A DNA stretch of 64,000 nt from Cunninghamia lanceolata (GCA_027924645.1 BSBN01001482.1:12852001-12916000); one strand, 5' to 3'. Shown: positions 11,688-24,515, numbered from the stretch's first letter. Notes: generated by a model not told the origin, from the sequence alone. Numbers and translations are program-made.

Positions 11688-12914
11688 TCAATTCCTGGAG
11701 GAATTAACAGCACGAGATTTCGGTGCGGACCCATCACCATCATTCACTTCACCTTTCTTTACCCATGTTTTGTTCATTTCATTCTGGATCTCATTCACAT
11801 TTACTTTACCCTTACCTTTATCTTGTCCTTGCATATTTTGGTTTCTATTTACTAGACCTTTTCTATCATCATTCCTGCTTCTACAGAATCTTGCAATATG
11901 ACCAGATTTGTTGCAATTGAAGCACACAACATTTCTTTGCTCATTTAATTGATTTCCTCTTGATCTGCACTAGTTAGCCATGTGTCCAAATCTATTGCAT
12001 GCAAAATAGTTGCCATTGAAAGAATTGACATTTCTTCTGTTGTTAGAGTAGCTCATTGTCATACTTCTGCATTCATTAGATCTATGACCATACCTTTTAC
12101 AATTGAAGCATTGACCAAAGAAAGATGGACCATTCTGATTCACTCTACTTCTGCACTAAGTAGCTCTATGACCAAATTTAATGCAATTGAAACAATTTCC
12201 ATTGAAAGATGGATACCTTTGAGCATTAGGTTGTCTTACCAGAGGTCTTCTAGGTCTGTTTCTTTGATTCCTTGATTTAGGATTTCTTTGACTGGATCCA
12301 GAGCTTTCACCTTTCTCATATCCCAAACCATGCTTATCATCTGCCATCTTCTGACTATCAAGCAACACTTCAAGTTTAGCTAAGCTTATGTTAAACTTCT
12401 CTTTGTATTCATTTGCAACTTCTAGGTCATGTTTGAGAATAACAATTTGCCTTTCAAGTTGTTCCTCATTATCCCTAGTTTCTTGAAGATCAGACTCTAG
12501 ATGGCCAATTATTCTATCCAATCTACAACACTCTTTAGTTCTTTCTTTCAAAGACTGATTCAGGTTTTCCTCAATCTTCTTCCTTTCCTTGATTTCCTTG
12601 GTTAGTCTCATCACTCCAGATTCCATTGCATGTTTTAGAACAACAACTTCTTTTGTAAGCTTCTCACACTCCTTTGTTTTCTCCTTCAAAGCCTCATCCA
12701 TATCATTGTCTTCATTCTAATTTGCTAACAGCTGAAGTAGCTCCCTCCTCTTTTCATTAGATTTGCTTAGTTGCCCTTTTAAAGTCTGAATGAAATCATC
12801 AACATCTTTAAGATTTTCTTTTAGTTCTTTGACTTCTGCTCTGGACTGATCAAGATCTTCTAAAGCAACTTGAATTTGTTTATTGATGCCATCTAAATAC
12901 CTAGATGAACCCAT
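11688..12914 (-). pseudogene. LARD-1 ORF-A, coiled-coil gag-like protein with CCHC zinc knuckles, broken
   Basis: Homologue of LARD-2 ORF-A. The start at 12914 gives MGSSRYLDGINKQIQ, aligned with the LARD-2 start. A long heptad-rich coiled coil (about residues 10-180) is followed by four zinc-knuckle units. Units 2 (CFNCKRYGHRSNEC) and 4 (CFNCNKSGHIARFC) keep all ligands; unit 3 has lost its first Cys. The whole region is one frame with three TAG stops (near 12718, 12157 and 11972). Each stands where LARD-2 has Gln. Zinc knuckles indicate nucleic-acid binding as in Gag nucleocapsid. Confidence 0.8.
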
Positions 12915-12968
12915 TGAAACACCTTCCCAGATCTTCCTCAAGCTGTTAAACTTCTTCCAACGAACCTT

Positions 12969-12980
12969 GCTCTGATACCA
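12969..12980 (-). other. LARD-1 tRNA-Met primer-binding site
   Basis: The minus strand reads TGGTATCAGAGC two bases after the 5' LTR end. This is a perfect 12-base match to the usual initiator-tRNA-Met primer-binding site, and it fixes the element's orientation as minus. Confidence 0.9.
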
Positions 12981-12982
12981 AT

Positions 12983-14092
12983 TGTTGAAATTAAGGAACA
13001 CTAAGAGGGGGGTGAATCAGTGTTCTACAAAACTTAATGTTATGTCCCTTTATCAATTTACCACATACATCCAAAAGAAAGAAGCATAAACTTAAGAGTA
13101 GAAACAATAATATCATAACACATGAACACCAAGATTTTTACGTGGAAACCTGGTTAAGGGAAAAATCACGGTGGGGGTTAACCCACAAGAATTTATACTC
13201 TGTTAAAAGTATTACAAATGGGAAGGCACATGCATTCAGGCACACTACCTAGAGCTCACTGCTCAAAGGAGGCTCACTGCCTACAAAATTGATTATAAAA
13301 GTTCACAAGAAGTTTGAACTGAAGAATAGCATCTAACAATGCAAAATTATAGTTCCGGTTGAGCTCAATACACTAACTTTGCACACTTCATCTCTCTCTA
13401 CCCTGCTTCACTATTTTGCCATGATCCAGAGCTTAGATCTCTTTACTTCGCACTTGATTCTACTATACTTCATGCCTATCCCTTCATATTCACACATCCA
13501 TATCCCAAAATTCTCAAATCCATCGATCATATATATCTGCTACATCAAATTACATCAACTGCAGTCAGCCTTAAGAAAACTTGGAAACTATTTCAAGAAC
13601 ACTGTTTTGTCGGCTAAATCCATGCATAAATATCAATGCGGACCAAAAATTATGTATCCAAGTCACCTCACATGTCGGCCAATACCACTGGATCTCATAA
13701 ATTACTCAACCAACCACTTCTCTTCATCCGCACAAGGATCAAACACTTAGTCGACCTTGTTCTTCACCAAACTGAACTGTCTAACCAAAACCTGATACTT
13801 AGATGCTTGTAACTTACAATCCCTTCATTATCGGAGGCTTAGATTTTGGATTTAGATATCCCTAACATCCCTTAAAATTCCCTCAAATCCATCGAACAAT
13901 ATGATTACTTGTGGAGAAATGCAGACTAAGATGTTGAACCCTGTCATATGCTTTGTTCTTGTCTATCCAGACTTAGACAAATCTGCAATCTAACTTTTGG
14001 TATGATCAAATGATGTAATGCAGATGTGTAAGATAAATTCAGTTGTCATCAATGACAACACCTAACATGCCTAGCAATGTCTCTTGCCAACA
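12983..14092 (-). mobile_element. LARD-1 5' LTR
   Basis: Counterpart of 5173-6283. It ends in TTGCCAACA at 14092 on the plus strand and starts TGTTGAAATTAAGG at 12983. The terminal hairpin arms GAACACT and AGTGTTC lie at 12996-13002 and 13019-13025. Differences from the other copy are scattered along its length, clearly more than between the LARD-2 LTRs. Confidence 0.9.
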
Positions 14093-14097
14093 CAATG

Positions 14098-15179
14098 AAG
14101 ACTAGACTTACTCATTCAACATTGTTCTCAACTTAATACAAAATAAAAAACATGCGTTACAGTTCTTTCTTCCCTTCTCCATTTTGCAATGGTGACAACA
14201 TCCAACCTTTTCTATTTCATTTTTATTACAGATATCTCCTAAGGTTGAGTGGGTCTAGTTTGTTGGTCCCTAGCTAGCATACTATAGTAAGGGTGGTTCT
14301 TGCATTAATATATAACACTTCCTTTTGCACGTATTTTGGTTTTCTAGACAAGAATTCAAAGGTCACAAGGATCTTTTCCAATCAGCGCATTAAATTAGAG
14401 AAACTACATAATATCTAGTAGAATCTTCTTTGGACATAGTGCAATGTGAGATTGAGAAGTAAAATACTTTTCCCACTCAAAATGACTAGGATGGTACATG
14501 TGGTGGCTTGCATGCCAATTGTGGCATTCATGTTGACCAAATTCATTTTCATCATCCTCTTTTGAAATCCAAATGTGGATCTATGATTTTTGGGATGAAT
14601 AGTGGCATTTTGGTGGGATGAGGAGGTTTCCATAGTTCCAAGGTCTCAAATTTAGATATTAATGGTGTTTATTAGAAGTCAAGGTCCAAGTATGTGAAGT
14701 GTTTGGAAGGGTTACAAAACTTCAAAGTTGATGTGGAATTCAAAAATGGACATGTTCATGGGAGGCTATAAATTTTGCAAGAGAAGTCTGCAAAGGAAAG
14801 CTGAAAGAATGTATGATATAATATTTATATTATATAATATTATAATATAATATTATAATATTATATAATATAATATTATATTTATATTATATTATTAAAA
14901 GTGATAGAATAGAAGTTGAATGAAATAAAAAGTGTGATAAAAATAAAGTATTGAGTAAGAAAAAAAATAAAATATGTTTTTATTCCCTATTCTGATCGAA
15001 AAGGAGAGACTCATGCTCGAAAATTTTGGGGGGGAAAAAGGCTTAAAATTTTTGGAGAAAAAGGGAGGAGAGGAGGAGGAGCTAAGGGGGTTTTTGGGGG
15101 GAGTGTGGCTAGAAGGCATGGAGCATGCTATCAAAGTGGGTCATGGCTTCACTCCTTACGCATGTGTTTGCTGGTAAGT
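14098..15179. other. CACTA-internal noncoding DNA
   Basis: No gene is recognised. An AT-rich palindromic tract at 14816-14896 resembles the one at 4541-4682. Purine-rich sequence at 15000-15110 gives short frames of low complexity only. Confidence 0.5.
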
Positions 15180-16160
15180 TTCTAAAGCCTTTGCAACAAA
15201 TCCATTTTGTGCAGTACTGCTATCATTGTATTCCATGAGATGATCTCTCTTTGGGACATTTGTCAAATAGCCTCATGCCTTGTCTGTGTTTCCCCATTCT
15301 GCTTATATGTCAACCATGGCATTTCCAACTATTTTAGCTGACTCAAAACCCTCCCCCTTCTATAATGTTTGATGGATGTCCATACCCTGTTCCAAAGCTC
15401 GCATTCTAGTAGGCAGCGAGGATGTTGTCAATGGTTGTGGATTCTAGCAATACACCTGCCATTTGCATTTGTTTGAAGGATTCTTAAGCTTTTTAAACAA
15501 ATCCATTTCATACATATCATGCATTCATTACATTTCATGAGACGACATCTCTTTGAGGCATTCTATTAGGTAGCTTAAATGCCTTCTTCATGCTTCCACA
15601 GTTTGTATACATGTCTACCAGTGCACTTGAAACTATAAGATCTAACAAAAATTTCCCTTCCGCGATGCTTTGATGGGTTCCTATACCCTGTTCCTAGTTC
15701 TCATTCTAGCACTGATAGGAAAGATGCTGGCAAAGGTTTGAAATTTTGACTTTACTCCTGCTAAAAGCATTTGCTTAAAAGTTTCTAGAGCCTTTTCAAC
15801 CGACCCATTTTGTACTATTCCTGCAATCATTGCAGCTCATGAGGTTGCACATCTTTGAGGCATAAGTTGTCAAATAGTTTATGTGCCCTCTCTATGCTGG
15901 CAACGTCATGGAACCTGGCTTCACATTAGCCATGGCATTTGCTTGGAAGTTTGTAAAGCCGATTTAGCAAACCCATTTTGAACAAATCCTGCGATCATTG
16001 CATTCCATGTGAACATTTTTCTTTGTGACATTATGTCAAACAGTGTGTGTGCCTTGTCTTTACTTCATGGTTTGCATACATGTCTAACAAAGCACTTGCA
16101 GCTTCAACATCTGACAAAAACTCCTTTTCCATTATGCTTTGATGCATGTCCCTCCATTAT
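15180..16160 (-). pseudogene. PPR-repeat gene fragment, heavily decayed
   Basis: Read on the minus strand, the sequence repeats PPR signatures such as GHASKHNGKGVFVRC-like starts, MYANCGS, NRMPQRDVVS and QNGFVAKALET in shifting frames. It aligns by eye with the plus-strand PPR array at 22226-23690, including the phrases that encode DIHQSI and MYAKCGSI. About three P-L-S triplets are present, with many frameshifts and stops. It is a captured, dead copy from the same PPR subfamily, in opposite orientation to the other copy. Confidence 0.75.
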
Positions 16161-16750
16161 TACTAGAGAGCTAAAACTGTGCCTGTAAACCTATGATCGG
16201 GAGACTCTGTTTTGTCCTAGTTCAGTAACCCTCCTCTTCTCTTCTTTCTCCAACCTCATAATGATCATGTTCGGCTCTGGTTTCTTAAATATTAACTTGC
16301 CATATCACACTTTTAAAAAAATGCATTCTAGATTTGTTTGCAATCGCAGCCATGTTGGCTGCAATAACCTATTAAACATCTTAAATTAATTTCTTTTATT
16401 TATTTAATTGTTGTCAATTCCCTTTCTTTGCTCAGATGCCAGAGGGGTATTTCTTCTGAACACACCTAAATTTGGATGTGATGGTTTACACAATTATAAT
16501 TCAACATGTACATTTAAGACTCTGGAGGATTGAAATGTAGATTTCTAATGTTTAATTTGAATGCCAATCTCCACTATAAAAACCTAATTTACCATTTCAG
16601 CTCTTACCATTTGACATTGCAATCCTAATTAATTTTGTTACTTTGGATATCTTTTTTTTTTCAAAAATGATGGTTGTCACTAGAACAATGTTTTTTGAAA
16701 ACGATGGTTCTCACTATGAAAGTCTGAACATTTTTTTGCAATGAATGCAG

Positions 16751-16851
16751 GTTATTACAAAGCTCAAAGAACAAGGACTGAATTCTGAGCTATATTTTAG
16801 AAATAAAGAAGTGAAGAAATATGTTAGTATTGTGCCAACTAGCACAATCAG
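16751..16851 (+). pseudogene. Captured exon of translation initiation factor eIF5B
   Basis: A 101-nt exon runs from an acceptor (GAATGCAG|GTT) to a donor (AATCAG|GTGTGA). It encodes VITKLKEQGLN, then SELYFRNKEVKKY and VSIVPTSTI. This matches the segment just after the GTPase domain of plant eIF5B, where similar K-E-Q-G-L-N and V-P-T-S-A-I-S-G-E-G motifs occur. The final two bases (AG) would complete the Ser of the SGEG motif in the next exon, which I cannot find. It is an isolated exon with intron flanks, so it was captured at the DNA level. It is not a working gene. Confidence 0.75.
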
Positions 16852-19800
16852 GTGTGACTTGAGCTTTTCCAATTTATCAAAATTTACTCAACTTAGCAGT
16901 GAAGAAAAGTTCAATGTCAATTTTAATGGTTATTTTTCAAGTGTGTGTGCACACTACTACATAGGCTTCAAGGACTAGGTAGGATGATCATGATCCAAAC
17001 ATTAGGGAACTAGGATTCCTATCACATCATGGAAATTTTTTTCCATAGTATCACATCATCTAATCTTGCATTATCACCCTGATCAACCAGCTCTTGGAGC
17101 ACTCCACACTAGAGGAGATGGATCTATTACAACAATCATACAAAAGACACTTACCCCATGCTTGCATGCCTCTCTTCTACACTCCTGCATCATATTCTCA
17201 CCAGCATTCCTTTCAGGCTCACCAATTGGGTTTGGTTAGGAGTCGCTTATCATCTACTTCAGATTAGCAACTTCTTCCTTCCATCCAATCATATAATCCT
17301 ATAATCCTTAAGATTAGTGAGTGGCCTCTACACATGCCTTTTTGGAGCAACTCTAAAGGACCTTGCATTAGTAGACTAAAGTCTTCATATTGCATTGTTG
17401 CTATCTTTGCATGTAGGTATTGGGTATTATTGATCATCATTCTCACGTTAGATGTGCAGTACAACTTTACTTTTTCTGTAGTGCATTCATATTGTATTTC
17501 TCGTGAGGGAATTGGGGTGACGTTAACAGTTCTTTCTCTAACTCAACACTTCTTATTTATTAAAATTGGAAAAGCATGGGCAATAGATCTTAAGTTGAAT
17601 TAGTGTCACTACCATCTTGTTGTATTGCAAGTTTTACTTCGCATTTTCCATTACAATTAGCATGGTATAGCATATATTTTGTTGCTTAGTTGGACCTACA
17701 CCTTTTTAAGCCCCAGACCTATCCTAATTTTATTTTTTTTTAGCTAGATCCTAGATTTGCTTGTTGTATAGTGGTACACCCCTTCACAATACTCTGAAAT
17801 CACCATTGTGGAAACTCTCATTTATTTATTTGCTTGCTCTTTACCCCTATCTTGTAGCAGGTGAAGTCATCCAGGTTTTTGTAGCTACCATTAAAATGTC
17901 ATGAAGATGCTTCACACATTTACAAATACATTGAATTCATGACTTGGGTTACAAACCTGGAAAGTTCATTTCCAAGTTATGGTGCATAAGTTGTTGACCT
18001 TTATGTTGGTCACTCATCTAAACACTTATGTTCAGAGGTGAATACCATAAACATACACTTGACAATGATAGACCATGCTTAGAGGATATGTATGAAGGTA
18101 TAGATCAAAGAGCAATGGTCTTCACCACATACTATTGGAATGAGCAACAACTGATGGATTGTGGGATTGTAGTCTCACAAATGTGAAATGTGATAGCAAT
18201 GCCTTAAACGTGATGACCATGGTAACATTAAGATGGACTTTGAAGAAAATTTAATGATCAAAGGATCATTTTGAACATCAAGATTGTGCACATAGCAAGT
18301 ATCAACTTGCATGGAATTTAGAAGCAACATACACTAAGGACTCCCTTACTACATGTGTTGGCTATTTGTTTAGTCAAAAACTACAAAACCAAGCTTGCTA
18401 TTTTAAAGTTTGAAGTTTTTTTTATATTCTCTTTTTCAAATGTTCTTATATTTTGAGCATAATAAACACATTATCACTACATAAGAAGATTGGTTAGCAT
18501 ATGTGTAAAATCATATTGATATATATTCATCAAATACATTAAGCAAAATCATCTCAACTTAGCAAAGGCTCAAGATATTTATGTTCATTCAATTTTTCCT
18601 TGTATCATATCAAATATGTGTAGTACATGGTTGGGCCCACCATGATTTGTGATTTTGACATCTCATAAAAATAATGACGAGGAAGAGCAACCTTCACGGA
18701 TCTTATAATATCAAAGAATGCAATGAGACATTCTTACAAGAACTAACTCACAACCTCATTGGTAATGGTCAGACATATGGTTATAGTTTGAACCCTGCTC
18801 TATCAATATCAAATTTGGAAGGCAGGAGACCAAATGAATCAAGACATTGAGTATGAAATAATTATGTATGCTAAACTTTAGGCAAATTTGTATAAAATAC
18901 TATTTTTTTCCAAACTCCAGTAACATATGGTATGCACTTGAGCTAACAAAACTATTATTTTGGAGACTTCATTTTCCATTGCAATTTCCTACTTCACCCA
19001 ATTCATAGATTCAAACCTTGGTTCTCAACACTCTAAAAACTTTGACCTCTTTTCAATGAATAATATGAGTTAATATATTTGAATTTTGGTTTCAATTCTC
19101 TTTCAAATATGTAAAATCTATAATATTTTTCACTCTACTTCAAAGTTTAGAACAAAGAATCAAACAATCCAGAACATTAAAGTCAAAAACAAAAGATGCA
19201 GTTAAATTCCTTAATCCTAAACACAACATGAAATGTACCTTCAACTAGAGTTGGCAAAAATCTCCAAACATAATCCAAGAAATTGCCACATCAAGCTAAA
19301 TAGGTAAAATCTGTTAGAATCCTGATTCATCTAACCAGCTGCACTCCTTTCTTTGATGAATGTAGTCATCCAAGGACTAAGATCAACCTTCAAATAGGCC
19401 ATTCACAAATATTTGTCCATTGGCTTCCTCAACTGTGACCCTGATTTGCATATTATGGTATTAGATAACCTACACTCCTAGTAGTCATGAATTGTCACAC
19501 AAACATGCATAGAAAGTATGTTTATGTCACACGACTCTAGCTTTTTGATGTCAACAACTCAGGAAAATCCACTTGTTTGACGTACTCCAGCCCATGTCCA
19601 GGTAAAAATTTTAAAACTTCAGTCTTGAAGTGCAACTCCAATGACAAAAGGGACTGAATGAACATTACATAGTAATACAAATGAAACATGATATCCAATG
19701 AGCATGCTCAACAATGAACTTAATTTATGGAAGCATCTCCCTCTCTCCCCCCTAATGATCTCATTAGCCTTTTATTGATGACTTGTATGTTTGGACACAA

Positions 19801-21128
19801 ACACCTTTATCATTACACTAAACCATCTTCCATGACTGGATAATAGCAACTTATCCCTTTAAGTAACCAAATTTGGGTGTCTAAATTTAAATCCCCCAAG
19901 GGCCAAAATGTGTGTTAGATAACTCTCATCATCCCTCATGTGTGAAAGCTTTGGGGACAGTTTTGCATAATAAACATGCTCCTACCTTATTTGTGAGTGA
20001 CTTTAGGCATGCCCTACAAACTAGAGCAGTCCATACTACTATCTAATGTAAACTAAGCAAGATACATTTGCAAAGCACCAAGAAAGCATCAAATGGAACC
20101 ACTCACTCCAATGAGTGGAAGAAATGCAATCACTTGTTTAAAGATATTGACAATATCAAGAGGAAAAAATAACATAGCAATTAATCTGTCTGATGCATGT
20201 ATTAAAAGATGCTCTAGTAAGTTCCATGAAAAATATAATTATTCTTAGAATGTATAGATATTAATTGCATTAAAATCCTAAAGAGAGCATTGTTTGAGCA
20301 TATATCATTCATACAGTTATTGCATGAACCTGACAATTGAACATAATCAAATGATAATCTAACCAATCAACTACATCCTATTCTTACACAAACGTTCAAC
20401 GAATTTCAATCTTGTATGAATGTTGTCTTTCAAAGAGTAATGTAAAGTAGCAAATAGAAATGCAACATCTTGCAAACCTGATTCCGCTAAATTTCAAGAT
20501 CAAAGTAAGGAATGAGCTTTAGCAGAATTTCCAATGGTTATTGTAGTTTACACATGTGACAAACGTAGTCATAGGTTCATCTGCACTTCTTGTTTGCAGT
20601 TGATAATAGGTACACTTACGTTGGCCACATTTACCACACTTAAAATGTTCTGTTGTAGCTTTAGGATTCTAGCCACTTTCACATTCAAAAAGAGCCTTAT
20701 CTTTAATTTTCTTATTCTCAAGTTTTCTTTGATCACTAGCCATCGGTTTGCAAGATATAACTAAATGCTAAGGAAGAGATGAATTGGTGATGTGACGTCT
20801 TATTAATAAATGCCATATATCAAGATTTCAAGAAACTTTTCTTCTTATTAATAGGATACAGATGCTAAAATTGACCTTAGTAATAGTCATAAGGTATTTT
20901 TTGTGTGGGCTCATACATTTTCATACATGCTCTACCTAACGTTAACCACTTTTTACACTCAAATCTATGAGCCTTCATTATTTAAATCTATGATGGACTA
21001 TGTTGTGAACGTGCTAAGAGCTATATGCTTTTGCATATGATGTTTAGTTATGAGAATTTATGCTTCTTGCAGAATGTAAGTGCACTTCACAAAGGTTTTA
21101 CATCTGAAGTGATAATATTTAATTTCAG
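16852..21128. other. CACTA-internal noncoding DNA
   Basis: AT-rich with no recognisable gene or repeat. The first few hundred bases are probably remains of the eIF5B intron. Short frames at 17334-17603 and 20534-20764 have no recognisable domain. Confidence 0.5.
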
Positions 21129-21237
21129 GTGAAGCACCATCAAAAGTAGATGGAAAAAGCAATGATCAGAGAGCCAACACTCCCAGGTCCAAGCACTCTA
21201 CAACTGAGCAATGCAGATGAAGCAAGATCAATGATAG
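21129..21237 (+). other. Possible captured exon of unknown gene
   Basis: A 109-nt segment has a good acceptor (TAATTTCAG) and donor (GTGAGT) and one open frame ending ...LPGPSTLQLSNADEARSMI. I do not recognise the protein. It lies between the eIF5B exon and the PPR segment inside the CACTA element, so a third captured source gene is possible. A chance match is also possible. Confidence 0.3.
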
Positions 21238-21921
21238 GTGAGTTATACCTTTGGTGTTCTTTAGTCTTACATCTCAAACGAATTTACATCTATTCTCTCT
21301 GCAGTCATGCATCTCAAATAAATTTGCTTCTATTCTTTGTGCAGTCCTGCATCTCAAATGAATTTACTCATATATTTTTTGCACATTCATTTCAAGAAGG
21401 TCTTCCCTTTCATGCACAACATTATCATAAAAAAAATTTAGTCTAATTCAACATGTATTCTACTTCAATATAATATGGGAACTTGCCAAGCCGTCATCCT
21501 GGCCCTTTGCAATTATAGTTGTTGGATACTACAGATTCCATTTTCTGGTGTTCTCCAATTGATTTAATGTTCTGGCCTTTATGATTTATTGTGGCAATCA
21601 AACTTAAATCACACGAGTCAAACTGCATGCTTAATGTACCTAATCCATTTTCTAATAATTGGAGAATAAATTTGTGTTCCATCTCTAGCTTGATTATCCT
21701 TTTTTGGCTTTAGGTCAGTCTTATGACAAATGAAGCCTAACTTTTACAACTCCTGTGGATGTTCAATTATGGCCTCATTTATGGGATGTAATTTTCTTTT
21801 CTATTCAGAGGATAATATTCTTGAATTATGGTTAGTTTAGCTTTCATTAACAATACATAGTACAACAGAATGGAAGTTCACTAAATGTTTCATAAATATT
21901 TTATCTTTCTTCTCTCAACTG

Positions 21922-24515
21922 ATGTCGCCTTGTATTTTCTTTTGCTATGATTTGTGCTATTACTCATCTCAATCTCACAGGATTATGTTGAAGAAGGCAC
22001 TACACATTCTGCTTACCACACACAACCCTCCTAAAGACTATTCTACATATCTTCACTTATTGCAGACCTGCATTCTCAAGAACAAGCTTTCACAAGGGAA
22101 AATAGTGCACTCTTTCATCGGTTACAGGCAATTCGCATTTACTACATGCACGATTTTTCATAATAAGCTTATTTACATGTATGTAAAGTGCGGAAGTTTG
22201 GAGGATGCTCAAAAAGTCTTTAATCACATTTGCCAATGTACTCCCAGCCTGTGCCAAAATGGGAGCTTTGGAATAGGGAATGGGCATCCATCAAAGCATA
22301 ATGGAAGGGGGATTTTTTTCAGCTATTATAGTTCAAAATGTTCTAGTAGACATGTATGCAAAATGTGGTAGCATACACAAGGCACGTAATTTGTTTTACA
22401 GAATGCCTCAAAGAGATGTCATATCATGGAATGTAATGATTGCAGGATATTCACAAAATGGATATGTTGACAAAGCTTTAGAAACATTCAAACAAATGCA
22501 ATTGGCAGGTGTAAATCCAAATTGCACAACCTTTGCTAACATGCTCCCTATGTGTGCCAAAATGGGAGCTTTGGAATTGGGTATGGACATCCATCAAAGC
22601 ATAAAGGATAGAGGAATTTTGACAAATATTGTAGTTGCAATTGCTCTAGTAGACATATATGCAAAATGTGGAAGCATAGATAGGGCACGTGAACTATTTG
22701 ATAGAATGCCTCAAAGAAATGTGGTCTCATGGAATGCCATGATTGCAGGATATGCACAAAATGGATTTGTTGAAAAGGCTATAGAAACTTTCAAGCAAAT
22801 GCATTTAGCAGGTGTAAAGCCAAATTGCACAAGCTTTGCCAGCATCCTCCCTGCCTGTGCCAAAATGGGAGCTTTGGAACAGGCTGTTGACATCCATCAA
22901 AGCATAAAAGATAGAGGAATTATGTCAAATGTTGTATTTGCAACTGCCATGGTAAACATGTATGCAAAATGTGGAAGCATAGACAAGGCACGTGAAGTGT
23001 TTGACAGAATCTCTCAAAGAGATGTGGTCTCATGGACTACAATGATTGTAGGATATACACAAAATGGATTTATTGAAAAGGCTTTAGAAACTTTCAAGCA
23101 AATGCAATTGGCAAGTGTTAAGACAAATTCCACAACCTTTGCCAGCATCCTCCCTGCCTGTGCTAAAATGGGAGCTTTGGAACAGGGTATAGACATCCAT
23201 CAAAGCATAATGGAAGAGGGCATCTTATCATATATTATAGTTGGAAATGCTCTGATAGACATGTATGCAAAATGTGGAAGCATAGACAAGGCATGTGAAC
23301 TGTTTGACAAAATGCCTAAAAGAGATATCATCTCAAGGAATACAATGATTGCAAGATATGCACAAAATGGATTTGTTGAAAAGGCTTTAGAAACTTTCAA
23401 GAAATGCAATTGGCAGAAGTAAAGCTAGATTCCACAACCTTTGCCAGCATTCTTCCTACTTGTGCCAAAACATGTGCTTTTGAATAGGGTATGGACATCC
23501 ATCAAAGCATAAAGGATAGAGAAATTCTATCAGATGTTGTAGTTGCAACTGCCCTAGTAGACATGTATGCAAAATGTGGAAGCATAGACAAAGCATGTGA
23601 ACTGTTTGACAGAATGCCTCAAAGAAATGTGGTCTCATGGAATGCCATGATTGTAGGATATGCACAAAATGGATTTTGCAAGGATGCTCTTAAAATCTTT
23701 GAATTAATGAAGCACTCTGGAACATATCCTAACATTGTAAGCTTTGCTTGTGTTCTATGTGCATGCAACCATGTAGGTTTAGTGGATGATGGTTGTACAT
23801 ACTTCAATCACATGAGTAACCCTTATTGCATTACACCTACAGTTGATCATTATGTGTGCATGGTTGACCTTCTTGCCCATGCGGGCTATCTTGAGGACAC
23901 CCTAAACTTTATCATTAAGATGCCAGTTAAACTTGTGCTAGTTGTGTGGGTGTGTTTTCTTGGTGCTTGTAGATTACATATGAATATAAGCTTAGGGGAA
24001 TTTACAGTGATGTTTTTTGATTTGGATCCTAAAAATGCTGCGACTTAGGTTCTTCTCTCAAATATCTATGCAGAAGTGGGTAGTTGGGGCGAGGTTCAAA
24101 TGATAAGGAGATTGATGAAAGATAGAGGAATTAAAAAGATCCCAGGGTGTAGTTGGATTAAAAGCCACAAAATGGTAATGCCTTTTGTGTAAGAGACGAA
24201 TCACATCCAAAGATATAGGAGATCTATGCAAAATTGGAGAAATTAACTTGGGAGATGAAGGTAGTACAATATTTTCCAGATTCAAGACATTTACATAATG
24301 ATGTGGAAGAGGGGGAAAGGAATTATTTCTCTGGCACCATGGTGAAAAGTTGGCAATTGCATTTGGTTTGTTAAACACGCCTCCTATAACAACTATTAGA
24401 GTTGTTAAGAACCTTTGAATATATGTTGATTGTCACACTGTAATGAAATTTATCTCCAAGATTGTTGCAAGAGAAATTGTTGTGACAGTTGTGAACCATT
24501 TTCATCATTTTAAAT
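21922..24515 (+). pseudogene. PPR protein of the PLS/DYW class, broken
   Basis: An intact relative would act in plastid or mitochondrial RNA editing or processing. The N-terminal part (ALHILLTTHNPP, STYLHLLQTC, MYVKCGSLEDAQKVF) is followed by an internal deletion near 22230. Next come nearly five P-L-S triplets with an exact 303-bp (101-residue) period: MPQRNVVSWNAMIAGY, QNGFVEKA, MYAKCGSID. From 24049 the E motif (LSNIYAEVGSW) and a DYW-type domain follow ([35 protein letters not shown]), without the final DYW tripeptide. Frames change near 22230, 23410 and 24200. TAG stops replace Gln in two triplets (22273 and 23487). It is captured inside the CACTA element. Confidence 0.85.

Larger units (their letters stand above)
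5173..14092 (-). mobile_element. LARD-1, non-autonomous copia-type LTR retrotransposon, minus orientation
   Basis: Two LTRs of about 1.11 kb (5173-6283 and 12983-14092) are flanked by CAATG at 5168-5172 and 14093-14097. On the minus strand a primer-binding site follows the 5' LTR at 12980-12969, then ORF-A, ORF-B and purine tracts before the 3' LTR. No protease, reverse transcriptase or integrase is present, so it must have been mobilised in trans. The left LTR begins TATTGAAATT where the right begins TGTTGAAATT, one terminal mutation. The element carries a later solo LTR at 7119-8497. It is older than LARD-2, judging by LTR divergence and its many stops. Confidence 0.9.

Noticed and set aside
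22090..23807. Series of minus-strand frames of 60-69 codons
   Set aside because: They recur with the 303-bp PPR period and are antisense shadows of the repeats.
21922..24048. A functional PPR gene
   Set aside because: Three frame changes, Gln-to-stop codons, an internal deletion and a broken DYW end leave no single usable reading frame.
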